Assembly: GCF_006861675.1 (NCBI RefSeq)
Contig: NZ_SGJB01000001.1
Span: 1-64,000, forward strand
Length of the DNA: 64,000 nt
Origin: Peptacetobacter hominis
GTDB taxonomy: Bacteria > Bacillota > Clostridia > Peptostreptococcales > Peptostreptococcaceae
Direction: 5' to 3'
The notes beneath the pieces were generated by a model that was not told the DNA's origin, made no database searches, and worked only from the letters and a program-made list of their open reading frames with translations. Below, piece by piece: positions 1-8,269 of this stretch (position 1 is the first letter of the stretch; every line of letters begins with the position of its first letter). Position numbers and translations under genes: made by a program.

Positions 1-2
1 GT

Positions 3-62
3 GGCGGATCGACATACGCTTTTAAGCGTAGCTGGAAGTTGAGCCTTATAGGCGTCAAATGA
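3..62 (+). CDS. 3' end of a possible IS200/IS605-type tnpB (partial)
   Basis: An open frame enters from the left edge and ends at TGA 60-62. The readable tail is 19 residues, beginning GGSTYAFKRSW and ending IGVK. One base after the stop a GC-rich hairpin begins (64-89). A stop codon abutting a hairpin is the usual arrangement at the right end of IS200/IS605 elements, where it belongs to the transposon end and the omega RNA. Base composition (about half GC) and codons (CGT, AGC, TTG) differ from the neighbours, which favour AGA, AGT and CTT. The tail is too short to identify by itself. It could be another gene, or the 3' part of a non-coding RNA. Confidence 0.3.
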   Translation, partial: GGSTYAFKRSWKLSLIGVK

Positions 63-63
63 A

Positions 64-95
64 GAACCCCCAGTTTTACTGGGGGGTTCCTTTTT
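64..95 (+). terminator. GC-rich hairpin with T-tract
   Basis: GAACCCCCAG (64-73) pairs with CTGGGGGGTTC (79-89) with one bulged G, followed by CCTTTTT. It can act as an intrinsic terminator for the gene entering from the left. If the IS200/IS605 reading is right, it is also the subterminal hairpin of the right end. Confidence 0.7.
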
Positions 96-111
96 CTATT
101 GGAAAATAATA

Positions 112-157
112 AACAAAAGCTGCCGTAAAATACGGTAAAGGTATTTATACGACAGCT
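112..157 (-). terminator. Terminator of fprA
   Basis: Read on the minus strand, AGCTGTCG (157-150) pairs with CGGCAGCT (126-119), with a small CCGTA/TACGG hairpin inside, followed by TTTTGTTT. It lies just downstream of the fprA stop codon. Confidence 0.65.
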
Positions 158-168
158 GTATATACATA

Positions 169-1368
169 TTATTTTAAGTTAAGATTTTTTGCAAAGTTTA
201 CACCGAATTCGAAGCAATCCTCGAAAGTCTCTTCTGATGGGAAGAATTTCTTTTTAAGTGGATCTATAGGCATTTTAAATCCTACAGCTTTTGCGTTTGC
301 TTCAGCTATTGTTATACCTTCACCACTCCATCCGTAAGAACCGAATATACCAGCTATCTTACCGGCATTTGCTATAGGGTCTATAACAGAGAAGAAATCC
401 CACATAGGTTTAACCATTGCTTTATTTATTGTTGGAGAACCAAGAAGAACTCCTTTTGAAGAAACAAGAGCATCGTGAACATCATGTAGAGATGTTTTTT
501 CAAGATCATATTTATGAACTTCAACACCTTCAGACTCAAGACCTTTAACTATCTCATCACACATAGCAAGTGTGTTTCCGTAAGCTGAAAGATAGAATAT
601 AGAAACTTTGTCTTTATTTGTACTTTCAACGGCATCCTTAGACCATTTAGTATACATTGATATAATGTGTCCAAGATTTCTATCAAGTATAGGACCATGA
701 GAAGTAAGTATTGTATCGAAATCAAGATTTAATGCAGTTACCTTGTCTATTGCACTAAGAACATGTTTTGCAAATGGTTTTACTATGCAGTCGTAGTAAA
801 GTTTATTTGCTTTATGGTAATCAGCATGATTTATATCGTCAAGTTTAACGCATGCATAGTGAGCTCCGAATGCATCACATGTGAATAGAACTTTGTCATA
901 TTCATCATAAGTAAACATTGTATCAACCCAGTGAAGGAAAGGAGCTGGTATGAATTTAAGAGTTCTCTTACCGATGTTAAGAGTTTCTCCATCTGCTATT
1001 ACATGACATTTAAACTCTCTATTTATCTGACTGTCAAGATAAAGTTTTGCAGCTCTTGTACAGTATATTTCTATATTTGGGTTTAAATCTAAAAGAGCTT
1101 TTATACTTCCTGAATGGTCTGGTTCTGTATGATGAACTACAAGATAATCTATATCTTCTATAGCAGTAACCTCTTTAAGATTAGCTATAAACTCATCACA
1201 GAATTCTCTTTTAACTGTATCAAAAAGAACAGTTTTTTCGTCCTTTATAAGATATGAGTTGTAAGTTGTTCCAAATTCAGTTTCCATTATTATGTCGAAA
1301 ACTTTAAGATCTTTGTCTGTTACACCAGTGTAATAAAGATCTTTTTTGATTTCAAAAACGTTTGACAT
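169..1368 (-). CDS. fprA: Flavo-diiron protein, FprA family A-type flavoprotein
   Basis: 399 residues, the usual length for a two-domain flavo-diiron protein. The N-terminal metallo-beta-lactamase-like domain (about 1-250) carries the diiron ligand motif HHTEPDHSG and the later SHGP. The C-terminal flavodoxin domain (about 255-399) has the FMN phosphate-binding segment YLSAYGNTLAM and the SPTINK and GSYGWSGE loops. In anaerobes these cytoplasmic enzymes reduce O2 to water and/or NO to N2O, taking electrons from rubredoxin or a flavoprotein. The start is supported by AAGGGGG upstream on the minus strand. It appears monocistronic, with its own terminator and a 347-base upstream region. Whether O2 or NO is the main substrate cannot be read from sequence. 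Confidence 0.95.
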   Translation of the reverse strand: MSNVFEIKKDLYYTGVTDKDLKVFDIIMETEFGTTYNSYLIKDEKTVLFDTVKREFCDEFIANLKEVTAIEDIDYLVVHHTEPDHSGSIKALLDLNPNIEIYCTRAAKLYLDSQINREFKCHVIADGETLNIGKRTLKFIPAPFLHWVDTMFTYDEYDKVLFTCDAFGAHYACVKLDDINHADYHKANKLYYDCIVKPFAKHVLSAIDKVTALNLDFDTILTSHGPILDRNLGHIISMYTKWSKDAVESTNKDKVSIFYLSAYGNTLAMCDEIVKGLESEGVEVHKYDLEKTSLHDVHDALVSSKGVLLGSPTINKAMVKPMWDFFSVIDPIANAGKIAGIFGSYGWSGEGITIAEANAKAVGFKMPIDPLKKKFFPSEETFEDCFEFGVNFAKNLNLK

Positions 1369-1715
1369 TTATTATTCCCCCTTTGATTTTGTATACATAT
1401 ATTATTATATCATAAATACAATTAGACATTGTTATATTTTATTCATTTAATAAACCTATTTTATTATACCCGAAATACAGATGATTAAACAAAATATATT
1501 AAAGATATATGATAATTTTTTCTGATATAAAAACTGATGATATTAAAAAAATAATAGACTTTGGATATAAAAGTGGTAGCTGATATATGATATAATATTT
1601 TTTTATGGAAAGAAATTGTATATGTATTGTATAATATATTATAGAATATTATACATTTGTACGAAATCAGCAATAATAATAAATAAAGAAAGAGATTCGG
1701 AGGTTAGATATATAA
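1369..1715. other. AT-rich divergent intergenic region
   Basis: 347 bases between fprA (minus) and the radical SAM gene (plus). It is very AT-rich, with several TATAAT-like hexamers, for example 1591-1596. No convincing -35/-10 pair, structured RNA or small gene with a ribosome-binding site was found. An open minus-strand frame at 1485-1673 has low-complexity Ile/Tyr/Phe composition and is not believed. Confidence 0.6.
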
Positions 1716-3560
1716 ATGGAAAAAATTAATCTGAAGAAAATACTTAAAAAGGTTGAAAAACCTGCCAGATATCTTGGAAATGAAATAAATTCAATACACA
1801 AGGATACGAGTAGAGAAGATATTATAAGATATGCTCATTGTTTCCCGGATCTTTATGAGGTTGGAATGAGTCATCTTGGAAGCCATATACTTTACGATGT
1901 TATAAACTCTGAAGAAGATGTGTTCTGTGAAAGAGTTTATGCTCCACGGGTTGATATGGAAGAAAAAATGAGAGAAAACAATATACCACTGTTTGGTCTT
2001 GAGTCAAGGGAATCTATAAGGGACTTCGATATAGTTGCATTCACACTTCAGTACGAGCTATGCTATACAAATATACTTAATATGCTTGATCTTGCAGGAA
2101 TACCACTTCTTATGAAAGATAGAAAAGAAGGAGATCCTTTTGTACTTGTAGGTGGTTCCTGTGCATACAACAGTGAACCGATGTCTGATTTTATAGATGC
2201 CGCACTTCTTGGTGAAGGAGAGGAAATGAACCTTGAAGTTGTAAGAGAATACAAAGAATGGAAAAAATCAGGTGAACCAAGAGAAAAATTCCTTGAAAGA
2301 ATAGCAAAGATAGAAGGAGTATATGTACCGTCTTTCTATGATGTTGAATACAATGAAGATCAGACAATAAAATCTGTAAAACCAAACAGAGAATGTGCTG
2401 CGGAAAAACCAAGAAAAAGAATAATATCTGATATGAATGAAGTAAGATATCCTGAAAGATTTGTGGTTCCATACATAGATACTGTACACGACAGAATAGT
2501 TCTTGAAATATTCAGAGGATGTACAAGAGGATGCAGATTCTGTCAGGCAGGTATGATATACAGACCTATAAGAGAGAAGAACTTTGCAAGACTTAAGGAA
2601 ATACTTGAAAAACTTGTAAAGACAACTGGATACGACGAGATATCTCTGGTATCACTTAGTACAAGTGATTACAGTGAACTTGCTGAACTTACTGACTACC
2701 TTGTAGATGAATACGCATCTAAGAACATAGGAATATCACTTCCATCACTAAGACTTGACAACTTCTCTATGGAGATAGCAAATAAAATACAGAAGGTAAG
2801 AAAAAGCGGTCTTACTTTTGCTCCAGAGGCAGGCTCTCAGAGACTTAGAGATGTTATAAATAAAGGTATAACAGAAGATGACCTTAGAAGAGCTTCAAGA
2901 CAGGCTTTTGAAATGGGATGGAACAGTCTTAAACTTTACTTCATGATAGGACTTCCTACAGAAACTTATGATGATCTTGATGGAATAGCTGATCTTGCAT
3001 ATGAGGTTGTTGATATATACAGAGATGTTCACAATGGCAAGCTAAAAGGAAAATTCGGTGTAACAGTAAGTACATCTACTTTTGTACCTAAGCCATTTAC
3101 TCCATTCCAGTGGAATCCACAGGACAAAAAAGAAAATGTTGTTGAAAAACAGAAACACCTTGTGAAGAAAATGAGAAATGGAAATATAAAATACAACTAT
3201 CACGATTCAGATACAAGTCTTATGGAGGCTGTATTTGCAAGAGGAGATAGAAGACTTGGAAAAGTTCTTTTAGATGCACATAAAATGGGTGCAAAATTCG
3301 ATGGATGGGACGAGTACTTCGACCTTGAAATATGGAAAAAGGCTATGGAAATAAACAACCTTGATATATCATTCTATGCACATAGAACGAGAGATTTTGA
3401 TGAGGTATTCCCATGGGATCATATAGATGTAGGAGTAAGTAAAAAATTCCTTATAAGAGAAGCAGAAAATGCAGTAAAAGAAGTTGTTACTCCAGACTGC
3501 AGAAAAAGATGTAATGGATGTGGAATAAACGTCCACGATATTGGAAGGGGGCTTTGTTAA
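1716..3560 (+). CDS. TIGR03960-type B12-binding-like radical SAM protein
   Basis: 614 residues. The radical SAM cluster motif is RGCTRGCRFCQAG, with C269, C273 and C276 as the CxxxCxxC ligands of the 4Fe-4S cluster. The N-terminal 200 residues contain a cobalamin-binding-like Rossmann segment (FPDLYEVGMSHLGSHILYD). The C-terminus ends in a Cys-rich tail (CRKRCNGCGINVHD). In Clostridia this family is almost always paired with the TIGR03936 protein, as here, where the next ATG overlaps the stop. The modified substrate is unknown; location beside RNase G and ribosomal protein genes suggests RNA or ribosome-related modification, which is inference. The start is ATG with GGAGGT about 10 bases upstream. 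Confidence 0.9.
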   Translation: MEKINLKKILKKVEKPARYLGNEINSIHKDTSREDIIRYAHCFPDLYEVGMSHLGSHILYDVINSEEDVFCERVYAPRVDMEEKMRENNIPLFGLESRESIRDFDIVAFTLQYELCYTNILNMLDLAGIPLLMKDRKEGDPFVLVGGSCAYNSEPMSDFIDAALLGEGEEMNLEVVREYKEWKKSGEPREKFLERIAKIEGVYVPSFYDVEYNEDQTIKSVKPNRECAAEKPRKRIISDMNEVRYPERFVVPYIDTVHDRIVLEIFRGCTRGCRFCQAGMIYRPIREKNFARLKEILEKLVKTTGYDEISLVSLSTSDYSELAELTDYLVDEYASKNIGISLPSLRLDNFSMEIANKIQKVRKSGLTFAPEAGSQRLRDVINKGITEDDLRRASRQAFEMGWNSLKLYFMIGLPTETYDDLDGIADLAYEVVDIYRDVHNGKLKGKFGVTVSTSTFVPKPFTPFQWNPQDKKENVVEKQKHLVKKMRNGNIKYNYHDSDTSLMEAVFARGDRRLGKVLLDAHKMGAKFDGWDEYFDLEIWKKAMEINNLDISFYAHRTRDFDEVFPWDHIDVGVSKKFLIREAENAVKEVVTPDCRKRCNGCGINVHDIGRGLC

Positions 3561-4255
3561 TGAAAATCATCAGAGTAAAATTCAAAAAAGAGGGAGATAT
3601 GATATATGTATCACACCTTGACCTTCAGAGAACACTACAGAGAGCATTCAGAAGAGCTGAAATACAGCTTTCATACTCTCAGGGATTCAACCCTCATCCT
3701 AAAATGAGTTATGGAAATGCTCTTGCACTTGGAACTGAAAGCCAGGGAGAGTATGTGGATATAGAAATAGAAGACGATATAACAGTAGACGAATTTCTTG
3801 AAAAAATAAGAAAAGAACTTCCTGCTGGAATAGAATTTGTAAAAGCAAAAGAAATAGATAAAACAGAAAAATCACTTTCTTCAATAATAGAATGGGGTGA
3901 ATATCTATTTACTATACCTCTGGAGAGAAGACTTTCTAAAGAGTTTGTAAAAGGTAAAGTAATAGAATTTATGTCCAGAAAAGAGATAATAATAACAAAA
4001 AGAAACAAAAAAGGAAAACTGGTAGAATCAGATATAAGACCTATGATAAAATCATTTGATTTACTGGATATAGAAGAAAGCAGTATGACATTTAATGCAG
4101 TAATAGCAACAGGATCTATACAGAACCTTAATACAAATATATTTATACCTCAGATACTGGATTTATTCGGACTGGAAATGGATCCTCTTGATGTGGATAT
4201 ACTTAGAAGAGACCTTTACTTTGTAGAGGACGGAGAGCTTGTAACTCCTATGTAA
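3560..4255 (+). CDS. TIGR03936 radical SAM-associated protein (DUF2344)
   Basis: 231 residues from ATG 3560, which overlaps the upstream TAA by one base and is preceded by GGAAGGGGG. A longer frame from 3518 lies wholly inside the upstream gene, so the short start is preferred. The hallmark beginning KIIRVKFKKEGDMIYVSHLDLQRTL and the block GFNPHPKMSYGNALALGTES are typical of DUF2344. In other bacteria this domain is fused to, or encoded next to, the TIGR03960 radical SAM protein, so the two very likely work as a pair. No catalytic motif is recognisable and the function is unassigned. Confidence 0.88.
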   Translation: MKIIRVKFKKEGDMIYVSHLDLQRTLQRAFRRAEIQLSYSQGFNPHPKMSYGNALALGTESQGEYVDIEIEDDITVDEFLEKIRKELPAGIEFVKAKEIDKTEKSLSSIIEWGEYLFTIPLERRLSKEFVKGKVIEFMSRKEIIITKRNKKGKLVESDIRPMIKSFDLLDIEESSMTFNAVIATGSIQNLNTNIFIPQILDLFGLEMDPLDVDILRRDLYFVEDGELVTPM

Positions 4256-4261
4256 TATATG

Positions 4262-4283
4262 GCCTCTGCCGGTTGGCAGGGGC
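4262..4283 (+). other. Hairpin in the RNase G 5' leader
   Basis: A perfect stem of nine pairs (one G-U), 4262-4270 with 4275-4283, closed by a GGTT loop. It lies 27 bases before the rng start and is followed only by CTATTTTG, so it is a weak terminator at best. It may be an attenuator, an mRNA processing point or an RNase G feedback site; the last is speculation by analogy with autoregulation of E. coli rne. Confidence 0.5.
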
Positions 4284-4309
4284 TATTTTGATGTGAAAGA
4301 GGTGATAAA

Positions 4310-5707
4310 TTGAAAACTATAATAGTAGAAAGACTAGTGACCTCTGTAAAAACAGTACTTATGGAGGAAAATAGAATAAAGGATATTGTTATAGATAATA
4401 ATATATCCAAAAGTATTGTTTCAGATATATACAGAGGGAGAGTTGAAAAAGTTTTAAAAGGTATGTCCGCATGTTTTGTAGATATAGGAAGAGAAAAAAA
4501 CGGATATCTAAAACTGGATAAAGATACAAAAGTAAAAACAGGTGATGATATAATAGTTCAGGTAATAAAAGACGAGGTTGGAGATAAGGGTGCAAGATTA
4601 TCTACAGAAATAAGTATATCTGGAAGATATGCAGTCTATATACCTTCAAATGATAGAATAACCATATCAAACAGGATCAAGGATGAACAGGAAAGAATGA
4701 GATTAAAAAAAGAATTCTATTCTGTATGCGGCGAAAAAAGAGGATATATAATAAGAACGGAAGCGGTTGGATGCAGTGGTGAAGATTTCAGGAAGGATAT
4801 AGAAAAACTGGAATATGAATACGAAGATGTATTAAAGGAATCAAGAAGAGGAATTGGGCCAAGACTTCTAAAAGGTAAAAGAGATTCTGCGCACAAATAT
4901 ATAACCGACAACATGAATGAAGATGTAGATAAAATAGTTGTAAATAATAGAAATGATTACGAAGCAGTAAAGAAAATAGTTAAAAGAATAAATCCGGAGT
5001 ATATGAAAAAGGTAGTTCTTGAAGAAAACAGGGATATATTTAATCTTTATGGTGTAGAAAAGGAAATAAAAAAGGCGTTATCAAAAAAAGTATGGTTGAA
5101 AAGCGGGGGATACCTGGTAATAGAGAAGACCGAGGCAATGACTATTATAGATGTCAATTCTGGTAAATTTACAGGAATTGGCGATATGGAAGAAACTGCA
5201 GTCAAAATAAATCTTGATGCAGCAAATGAGGTTGTATATCAGGTAATGCTTAGGGATATATCGGGTATAATAATAGTTGATTTTGTAGAAATGAAAAGCA
5301 GAAAGAATAAGGAAATACTTGTAAAAGAATTAAAAGAGTTGTTCAGTAGAGATAGAAAAAAAACACAGATAACAGGACCTACATCTCTTGGACTTATAGA
5401 AATAGCCAGAAGAAGGGACAGAGAGTCGATGGAAAACTATTATCTGAAAAAATGCAGCAGATGTGGAAGTGAAAAAGGAGAAATGTCTGAATATGCAATA
5501 ATAGATGAAATAGAAAAAGAGATTATGAGAACTACAGAAAATACTGTTTATAGAAACTTTGATGTATATATACACAATACTGTATCAGAGATTATAGAAT
5601 CTGACTACAGAAATCTGATAGAGGAGATAGAAAAAAAATACTCGGTATCTCTGAAAATAAAAGGAACAAATCTGGGTAATAGACCTGAAATAAGAATTTC
5701 TAAATAG
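4310..5707 (+). CDS. rng: Ribonuclease E/G family endoribonuclease
   Basis: 465 residues, close to the usual RNase G length. It has an S1-like RNA-binding domain near the N-terminus (YRGRVEKVLKGMSACFVDIGREKNGYL), then the 5'-sensor and RNase H-like/DNase I-like catalytic region. Acidic metal-binding residues lie in MTIIDVNSGKFTG and IIIVDFVEMKS. A CSRCG zinc-link motif follows near residue 382. The enzyme cleaves single-stranded AU-rich RNA and takes part in rRNA and mRNA processing in the cytoplasm. The start is TTG at 4310 with AGAGGTG upstream. Gene order (radical SAM pair, rng, rplU, prp, rpmA) is the common clostridial one. Confidence 0.92.
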   Translation: MKTIIVERLVTSVKTVLMEENRIKDIVIDNNISKSIVSDIYRGRVEKVLKGMSACFVDIGREKNGYLKLDKDTKVKTGDDIIVQVIKDEVGDKGARLSTEISISGRYAVYIPSNDRITISNRIKDEQERMRLKKEFYSVCGEKRGYIIRTEAVGCSGEDFRKDIEKLEYEYEDVLKESRRGIGPRLLKGKRDSAHKYITDNMNEDVDKIVVNNRNDYEAVKKIVKRINPEYMKKVVLEENRDIFNLYGVEKEIKKALSKKVWLKSGGYLVIEKTEAMTIIDVNSGKFTGIGDMEETAVKINLDAANEVVYQVMLRDISGIIIVDFVEMKSRKNKEILVKELKELFSRDRKKTQITGPTSLGLIEIARRRDRESMENYYLKKCSRCGSEKGEMSEYAIIDEIEKEIMRTTENTVYRNFDVYIHNTVSEIIESDYRNLIEEIEKKYSVSLKIKGTNLGNRPEIRISK

Positions 5708-5753
5708 TATTATTATAGCAGCAAAAATAAATTTCTTTTTTGCAAAAAAGAAG

Positions 5754-5782
5754 TTGACACAGATAGAGGTCTCCAGTATAAT
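5754..5782 (+). promoter_or_regulatory. Sigma-A promoter of the rplU operon
   Basis: TTGACA (5754-5759), a 17-base spacer and TATAAT (5777-5782) match the consensus perfectly. Transcription would start around 5789, just before the L21 leader. Confidence 0.85.
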
Positions 5783-5790
5783 AAATAAAT

Positions 5791-5866
5791 GTAATGCCGC
5801 ACAGAGAGGGTCTAAAATTCTCACTTGTGAGATACCTTTAATGGCGAGTTTGTGACCGAGGAGGTG
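5791..5866 (+). ncRNA. L21 ribosomal protein leader
   Basis: A structured 5' leader between the consensus promoter and rplU. It contains a CTCAC-TT-GTGAG hairpin (5820-5831), conserved-looking AATGCCGCACAGAGAGGGTC and ATGGCGAG segments, and ends at the GAGGAGGTG ribosome-binding site. Position and content fit the Firmicutes L21 leader, thought to give autogenous control by L21. The call rests on pattern memory and context. Confidence 0.7.
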
Positions 5867-5872
5867 TATTTA

Positions 5873-6184
5873 ATGTACGCTATAGTAAAAACTGGTGGAA
5901 AACAGTATAAAGTTTCAGAAGGTGACGTATTATTCGTTGAAAAGTTAGAAGCTAATGCTGGTGACGTAGTTACTTTAAACGAAGTATTAGCTTGTTCTAA
6001 AGACGGAGAGCTAGTAGTAGGAAGCCCAGTAGTTGAAGGAGCATCTGTTCAGGCTAAAGTTGTTGAGCAGGGAAAAGCTAAGAAAGTTGTAGTTTTCAAA
6101 TACAAGGCTAAAAAAGACTACAGAAGAAAGCAGGGACATCGTCAGCCTTACACTAAGATAGTAGTTGAAAAAATAAACGCTTAA
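5873..6184 (+). CDS. rplU: 50S ribosomal protein L21
   Basis: 103 residues from ATG 5873, the standard L21 length. The N-terminus [14 protein letters not shown] and C-terminus [19 protein letters not shown] are diagnostic. An in-frame GTG at 5852 would add seven residues but lies upstream of the strong GAGGAGGTG site, so it is rejected. First gene of the rplU-prp-rpmA operon, driven by the promoter at 5754-5782 and probably autoregulated through the leader RNA. L21 binds 23S rRNA in the large subunit. Confidence 0.98.
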   Translation: MYAIVKTGGKQYKVSEGDVLFVEKLEANAGDVVTLNEVLACSKDGELVVGSPVVEGASVQAKVVEQGKAKKVVVFKYKAKKDYRRKQGHRQPYTKIVVEKINA

Positions 6185-6189
6185 TTACC

Positions 6190-6513
6190 ATGATTAAGGT
6201 CGATTATTTCTACGATGACGAATTTAGACTGAAGGGATTTTCAGTGAAAGGACATGCCGAGTATGCTGAATACGGCAGAGACATAGTATGTGCTGCTGTA
6301 ACTACACATGCTGTAGGTGTTATAAATTCACTAGATGTACTTCAGAAAGTTGAGTTCGAGCGAGTTATAGCCAAAGAAGGGCATATAGAATGCTGTGTTA
6401 AGGATGAATATCTTGATAAGGCACAGTTGCTGCTTGAACATTTTAAATTAGCAATAAGCGAAATCAAAAGGGAATACCCAAAAAATATAAAAATCTTAAA
6501 AAATAGGGGGTGA
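6190..6513 (+). CDS. prp: Ribosomal-processing cysteine protease Prp
   Basis: 107 residues. It has the Prp/YsxB signature: catalytic His in [10 protein letters not shown] and catalytic Cys in DIVCAAVT. In Firmicutes Prp removes the N-terminal extension of L27 before ribosome assembly. It sits between rplU and rpmA, and the rpmA product here carries the matching extension. No good Shine-Dalgarno is visible before the ATG five bases after the rplU stop, so translation is probably coupled to rplU. The symbol ysxB is also used. Confidence 0.95.
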   Translation: MIKVDYFYDDEFRLKGFSVKGHAEYAEYGRDIVCAAVTTHAVGVINSLDVLQKVEFERVIAKEGHIECCVKDEYLDKAQLLLEHFKLAISEIKREYPKNIKILKNRG

Positions 6514-6520
6514 CTTCCAA

Positions 6521-6805
6521 ATGTTAAAGATGAATTTACAGTTATTAGCATCTAAGAAAGGGGTAGGTTCTTCAAAGAACGGTAGAGACTCTATATCAAA
6601 AAGATTAGGTGTTAAGAGATATGACGGTCAGGTTGTTACTTCTGGAAGTATATTAGTTAGACAGAGAGGAACTAAAATACATCCAGGAAATAATGTTGGA
6701 AAAGGTGGAGATGACACTTTATTCGCATTAATAGACGGAACTGTTAAGTTTGAGAGAAAAGACAAGAAAAGAAAAAAAGTTTCTGTATACCCAATAGCTG
6801 AGTAA
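6521..6805 (+). CDS. rpmA: 50S ribosomal protein L27 with cleavable N-terminal extension
   Basis: 94 residues, with the L27 core [22 protein letters not shown]. The N-terminus [14 protein letters not shown] contains the Firmicutes extension; by homology Prp should cut between LQLL and ASKKG, leaving an N-terminus that reaches the peptidyl transferase centre. Third gene of the operon, seven bases after prp, with TAGGGGGTGA as ribosome-binding site. A terminator follows. Confidence 0.98.
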   Translation: MLKMNLQLLASKKGVGSSKNGRDSISKRLGVKRYDGQVVTSGSILVRQRGTKIHPGNNVGKGGDDTLFALIDGTVKFERKDKKRKKVSVYPIAE

Positions 6806-6827
6806 TTACAGAATTGAAACGACAGAC

Positions 6828-6854
6828 AAAAGGAGTGTATGAAACACTCCTTTT
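6828..6854 (+). terminator. Terminator of the rplU-prp-rpmA operon
   Basis: AAAGGAGTGT and ACACTCCTTTT form a stem with an ATGAA loop, ending in TTTT. It lies 22 bases after the rpmA stop. Confidence 0.85.
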
Positions 6855-6862
6855 ATTATATC

Positions 6863-6915
6863 CATGTAAATAATGGTACGGGATAATTTACATGAATAGA
6901 TAAGAGATATATAAT
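6863..6915 (+). promoter_or_regulatory. obg promoter overlapped by a perfect inverted repeat
   Basis: TTTACA (6887-6892), a 17-base spacer and TATAAT (6910-6915) form a good sigma-A promoter. A perfect 9-base inverted repeat, CATGTAAAT (6863-6871) and ATTTACATG (6886-6894) separated by 14 bases, covers the -35 hexamer. This geometry fits a dimeric repressor site; no cognate regulator is encoded nearby. Confidence 0.65.
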
Positions 6916-6967
6916 AATGATAATGAATGGGAACGAACGGAAATATTAAAAAGAAGAAGGTGAAAAT

Positions 6968-8248
6968 ATGTTTATAGATAAAGCCAGAATATTTGTCAAA
7001 GCCGGAAACGGAGGAAATGGAGCTGTATCTTTCAGAAGAGAAAAATACGTTCCAGCGGGTGGTCCAGACGGTGGAGACGGTGGACGAGGAGCCAGTGTAA
7101 TATTTGAAGTTGATACAGGGCTTAGAACACTTATGGATTTCAAATATAAGAGAAAGTATGCAGCTGAAAACGGTGGAGATGGTTCTAAAAAGAGAAGAGC
7201 CGGTAAAAATGGAGAAGATCTTATACTAAAGGTTCCTCAGGGAACAATAGTAAGAGATGAGGCCACTGGTCTTATAATAGCTGACCTTAAAAATGAGGGA
7301 GACAGAGCTGTAATAGCAAAAGGTGGATTTGGTGGAAAAGGTAACATGAACTTCGCCAATGCTGTAAGACAGGCTCCTGCATTTGCAAAATCAGGAACTG
7401 ATGGTGAAGAAAGATGGGTTGTACTTGAGCTTAAAATGATAGCTGACGTAGGACTTCTTGGATTCCCTAATGTTGGAAAATCAACATTCCTTTCAGTTGT
7501 TACAAAAGCAAAACCAAAGATAGCAAACTATCACTTCACAACACTTACTCCTAACCTGGGAGTTGTTCAGACAAACTTCGGTGAAAGTTTTGTACTTGCA
7601 GATATACCTGGAATAATAGAAGGTGCATCTGAAGGTGTAGGACTTGGACACGAGTTCTTAAGACATGTAGAGAGAACAAAAGTGCTTATACATATAGTCG
7701 ATATATCAGGCGTTGAGGGAAGAGATCCTCTTGAAGATTTCGACAAGATAAATGACGAGCTTAAACTTTACAATGAAAGACTTGCGACAAGACCACAGGT
7801 GGTTGTTGCGAACAAGGCGGATATGCTTTGGGATGAAAGTATATACGAAAACTTCAAAAGTGAACTTGAAGGAAGAGGATACAAGGTATTCAAAATGTCT
7901 GCCATAACAAGACAGGGTATAGACGACGTAATAAAATACGTAACTCAGATGCTTGCAGAGGCAGAAGAGATAGAACTTGTTTCTGAAAATGAAATGTACA
8001 GACCTGAACTTGATATAAAAGAGGAAGAAGGTCTTCATATAGAGATAGACGAAGATGGAGTATATGTTGTAACAGGAAAATCACTGAGAAGAATAATGTA
8101 CTCTGTAAACTTCGATGATATGGAATCTCTTCAGTATTTCCAGAAGGCTATGGAAAATCAGGGTGTATTTGATAGACTTAGAGAGATGGGAATAGAAGAT
8201 GGAGACGTAGTAAGAATATACGAACTTGAATTTGAGTTCTACAACTAG
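6968..8248 (+). CDS. obg: Obg family GTPase (CgtA/ObgE)
   Basis: 426 residues in three domains. The glycine-rich Obg fold is at 1-158 (GNGGNGAVSFRREK, GGPDGGDGGRGA). The G domain is at about 160-330, with G1 GFPNVGKST, G3 DIPGIIEGA, G4 NKAD and G5 SAIT. The C-terminal OCT domain is at about 345-426. Obg is an essential GTPase that works in 50S assembly and couples to ppGpp status. It has its own promoter and is followed 21 bases later by yhbY. Strong AGAAGAAGG ribosome-binding site. Confidence 0.98.
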   Translation: MFIDKARIFVKAGNGGNGAVSFRREKYVPAGGPDGGDGGRGASVIFEVDTGLRTLMDFKYKRKYAAENGGDGSKKRRAGKNGEDLILKVPQGTIVRDEATGLIIADLKNEGDRAVIAKGGFGGKGNMNFANAVRQAPAFAKSGTDGEERWVVLELKMIADVGLLGFPNVGKSTFLSVVTKAKPKIANYHFTTLTPNLGVVQTNFGESFVLADIPGIIEGASEGVGLGHEFLRHVERTKVLIHIVDISGVEGRDPLEDFDKINDELKLYNERLATRPQVVVANKADMLWDESIYENFKSELEGRGYKVFKMSAITRQGIDDVIKYVTQMLAEAEEIELVSENEMYRPELDIKEEEGLHIEIDEDGVYVVTGKSLRRIMYSVNFDDMESLQYFQKAMENQGVFDRLREMGIEDGDVVRIYELEFEFYN

Positions 8249-8269
8249 AATAAATAAGGAGGAGAAGAA

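Noticed and set aside
1485..1673. 62-codon minus-strand frame in the gap after fprA
   Set aside because: Low-complexity Ile/Tyr/Phe composition produced by AT-rich DNA, with no ribosome-binding site.
5852..5872. Earlier GTG start for rplU
   Set aside because: It lies upstream of the strong GAGGAGGTG site and within the L21 leader; ATG 5873 gives the standard L21 N-terminus.
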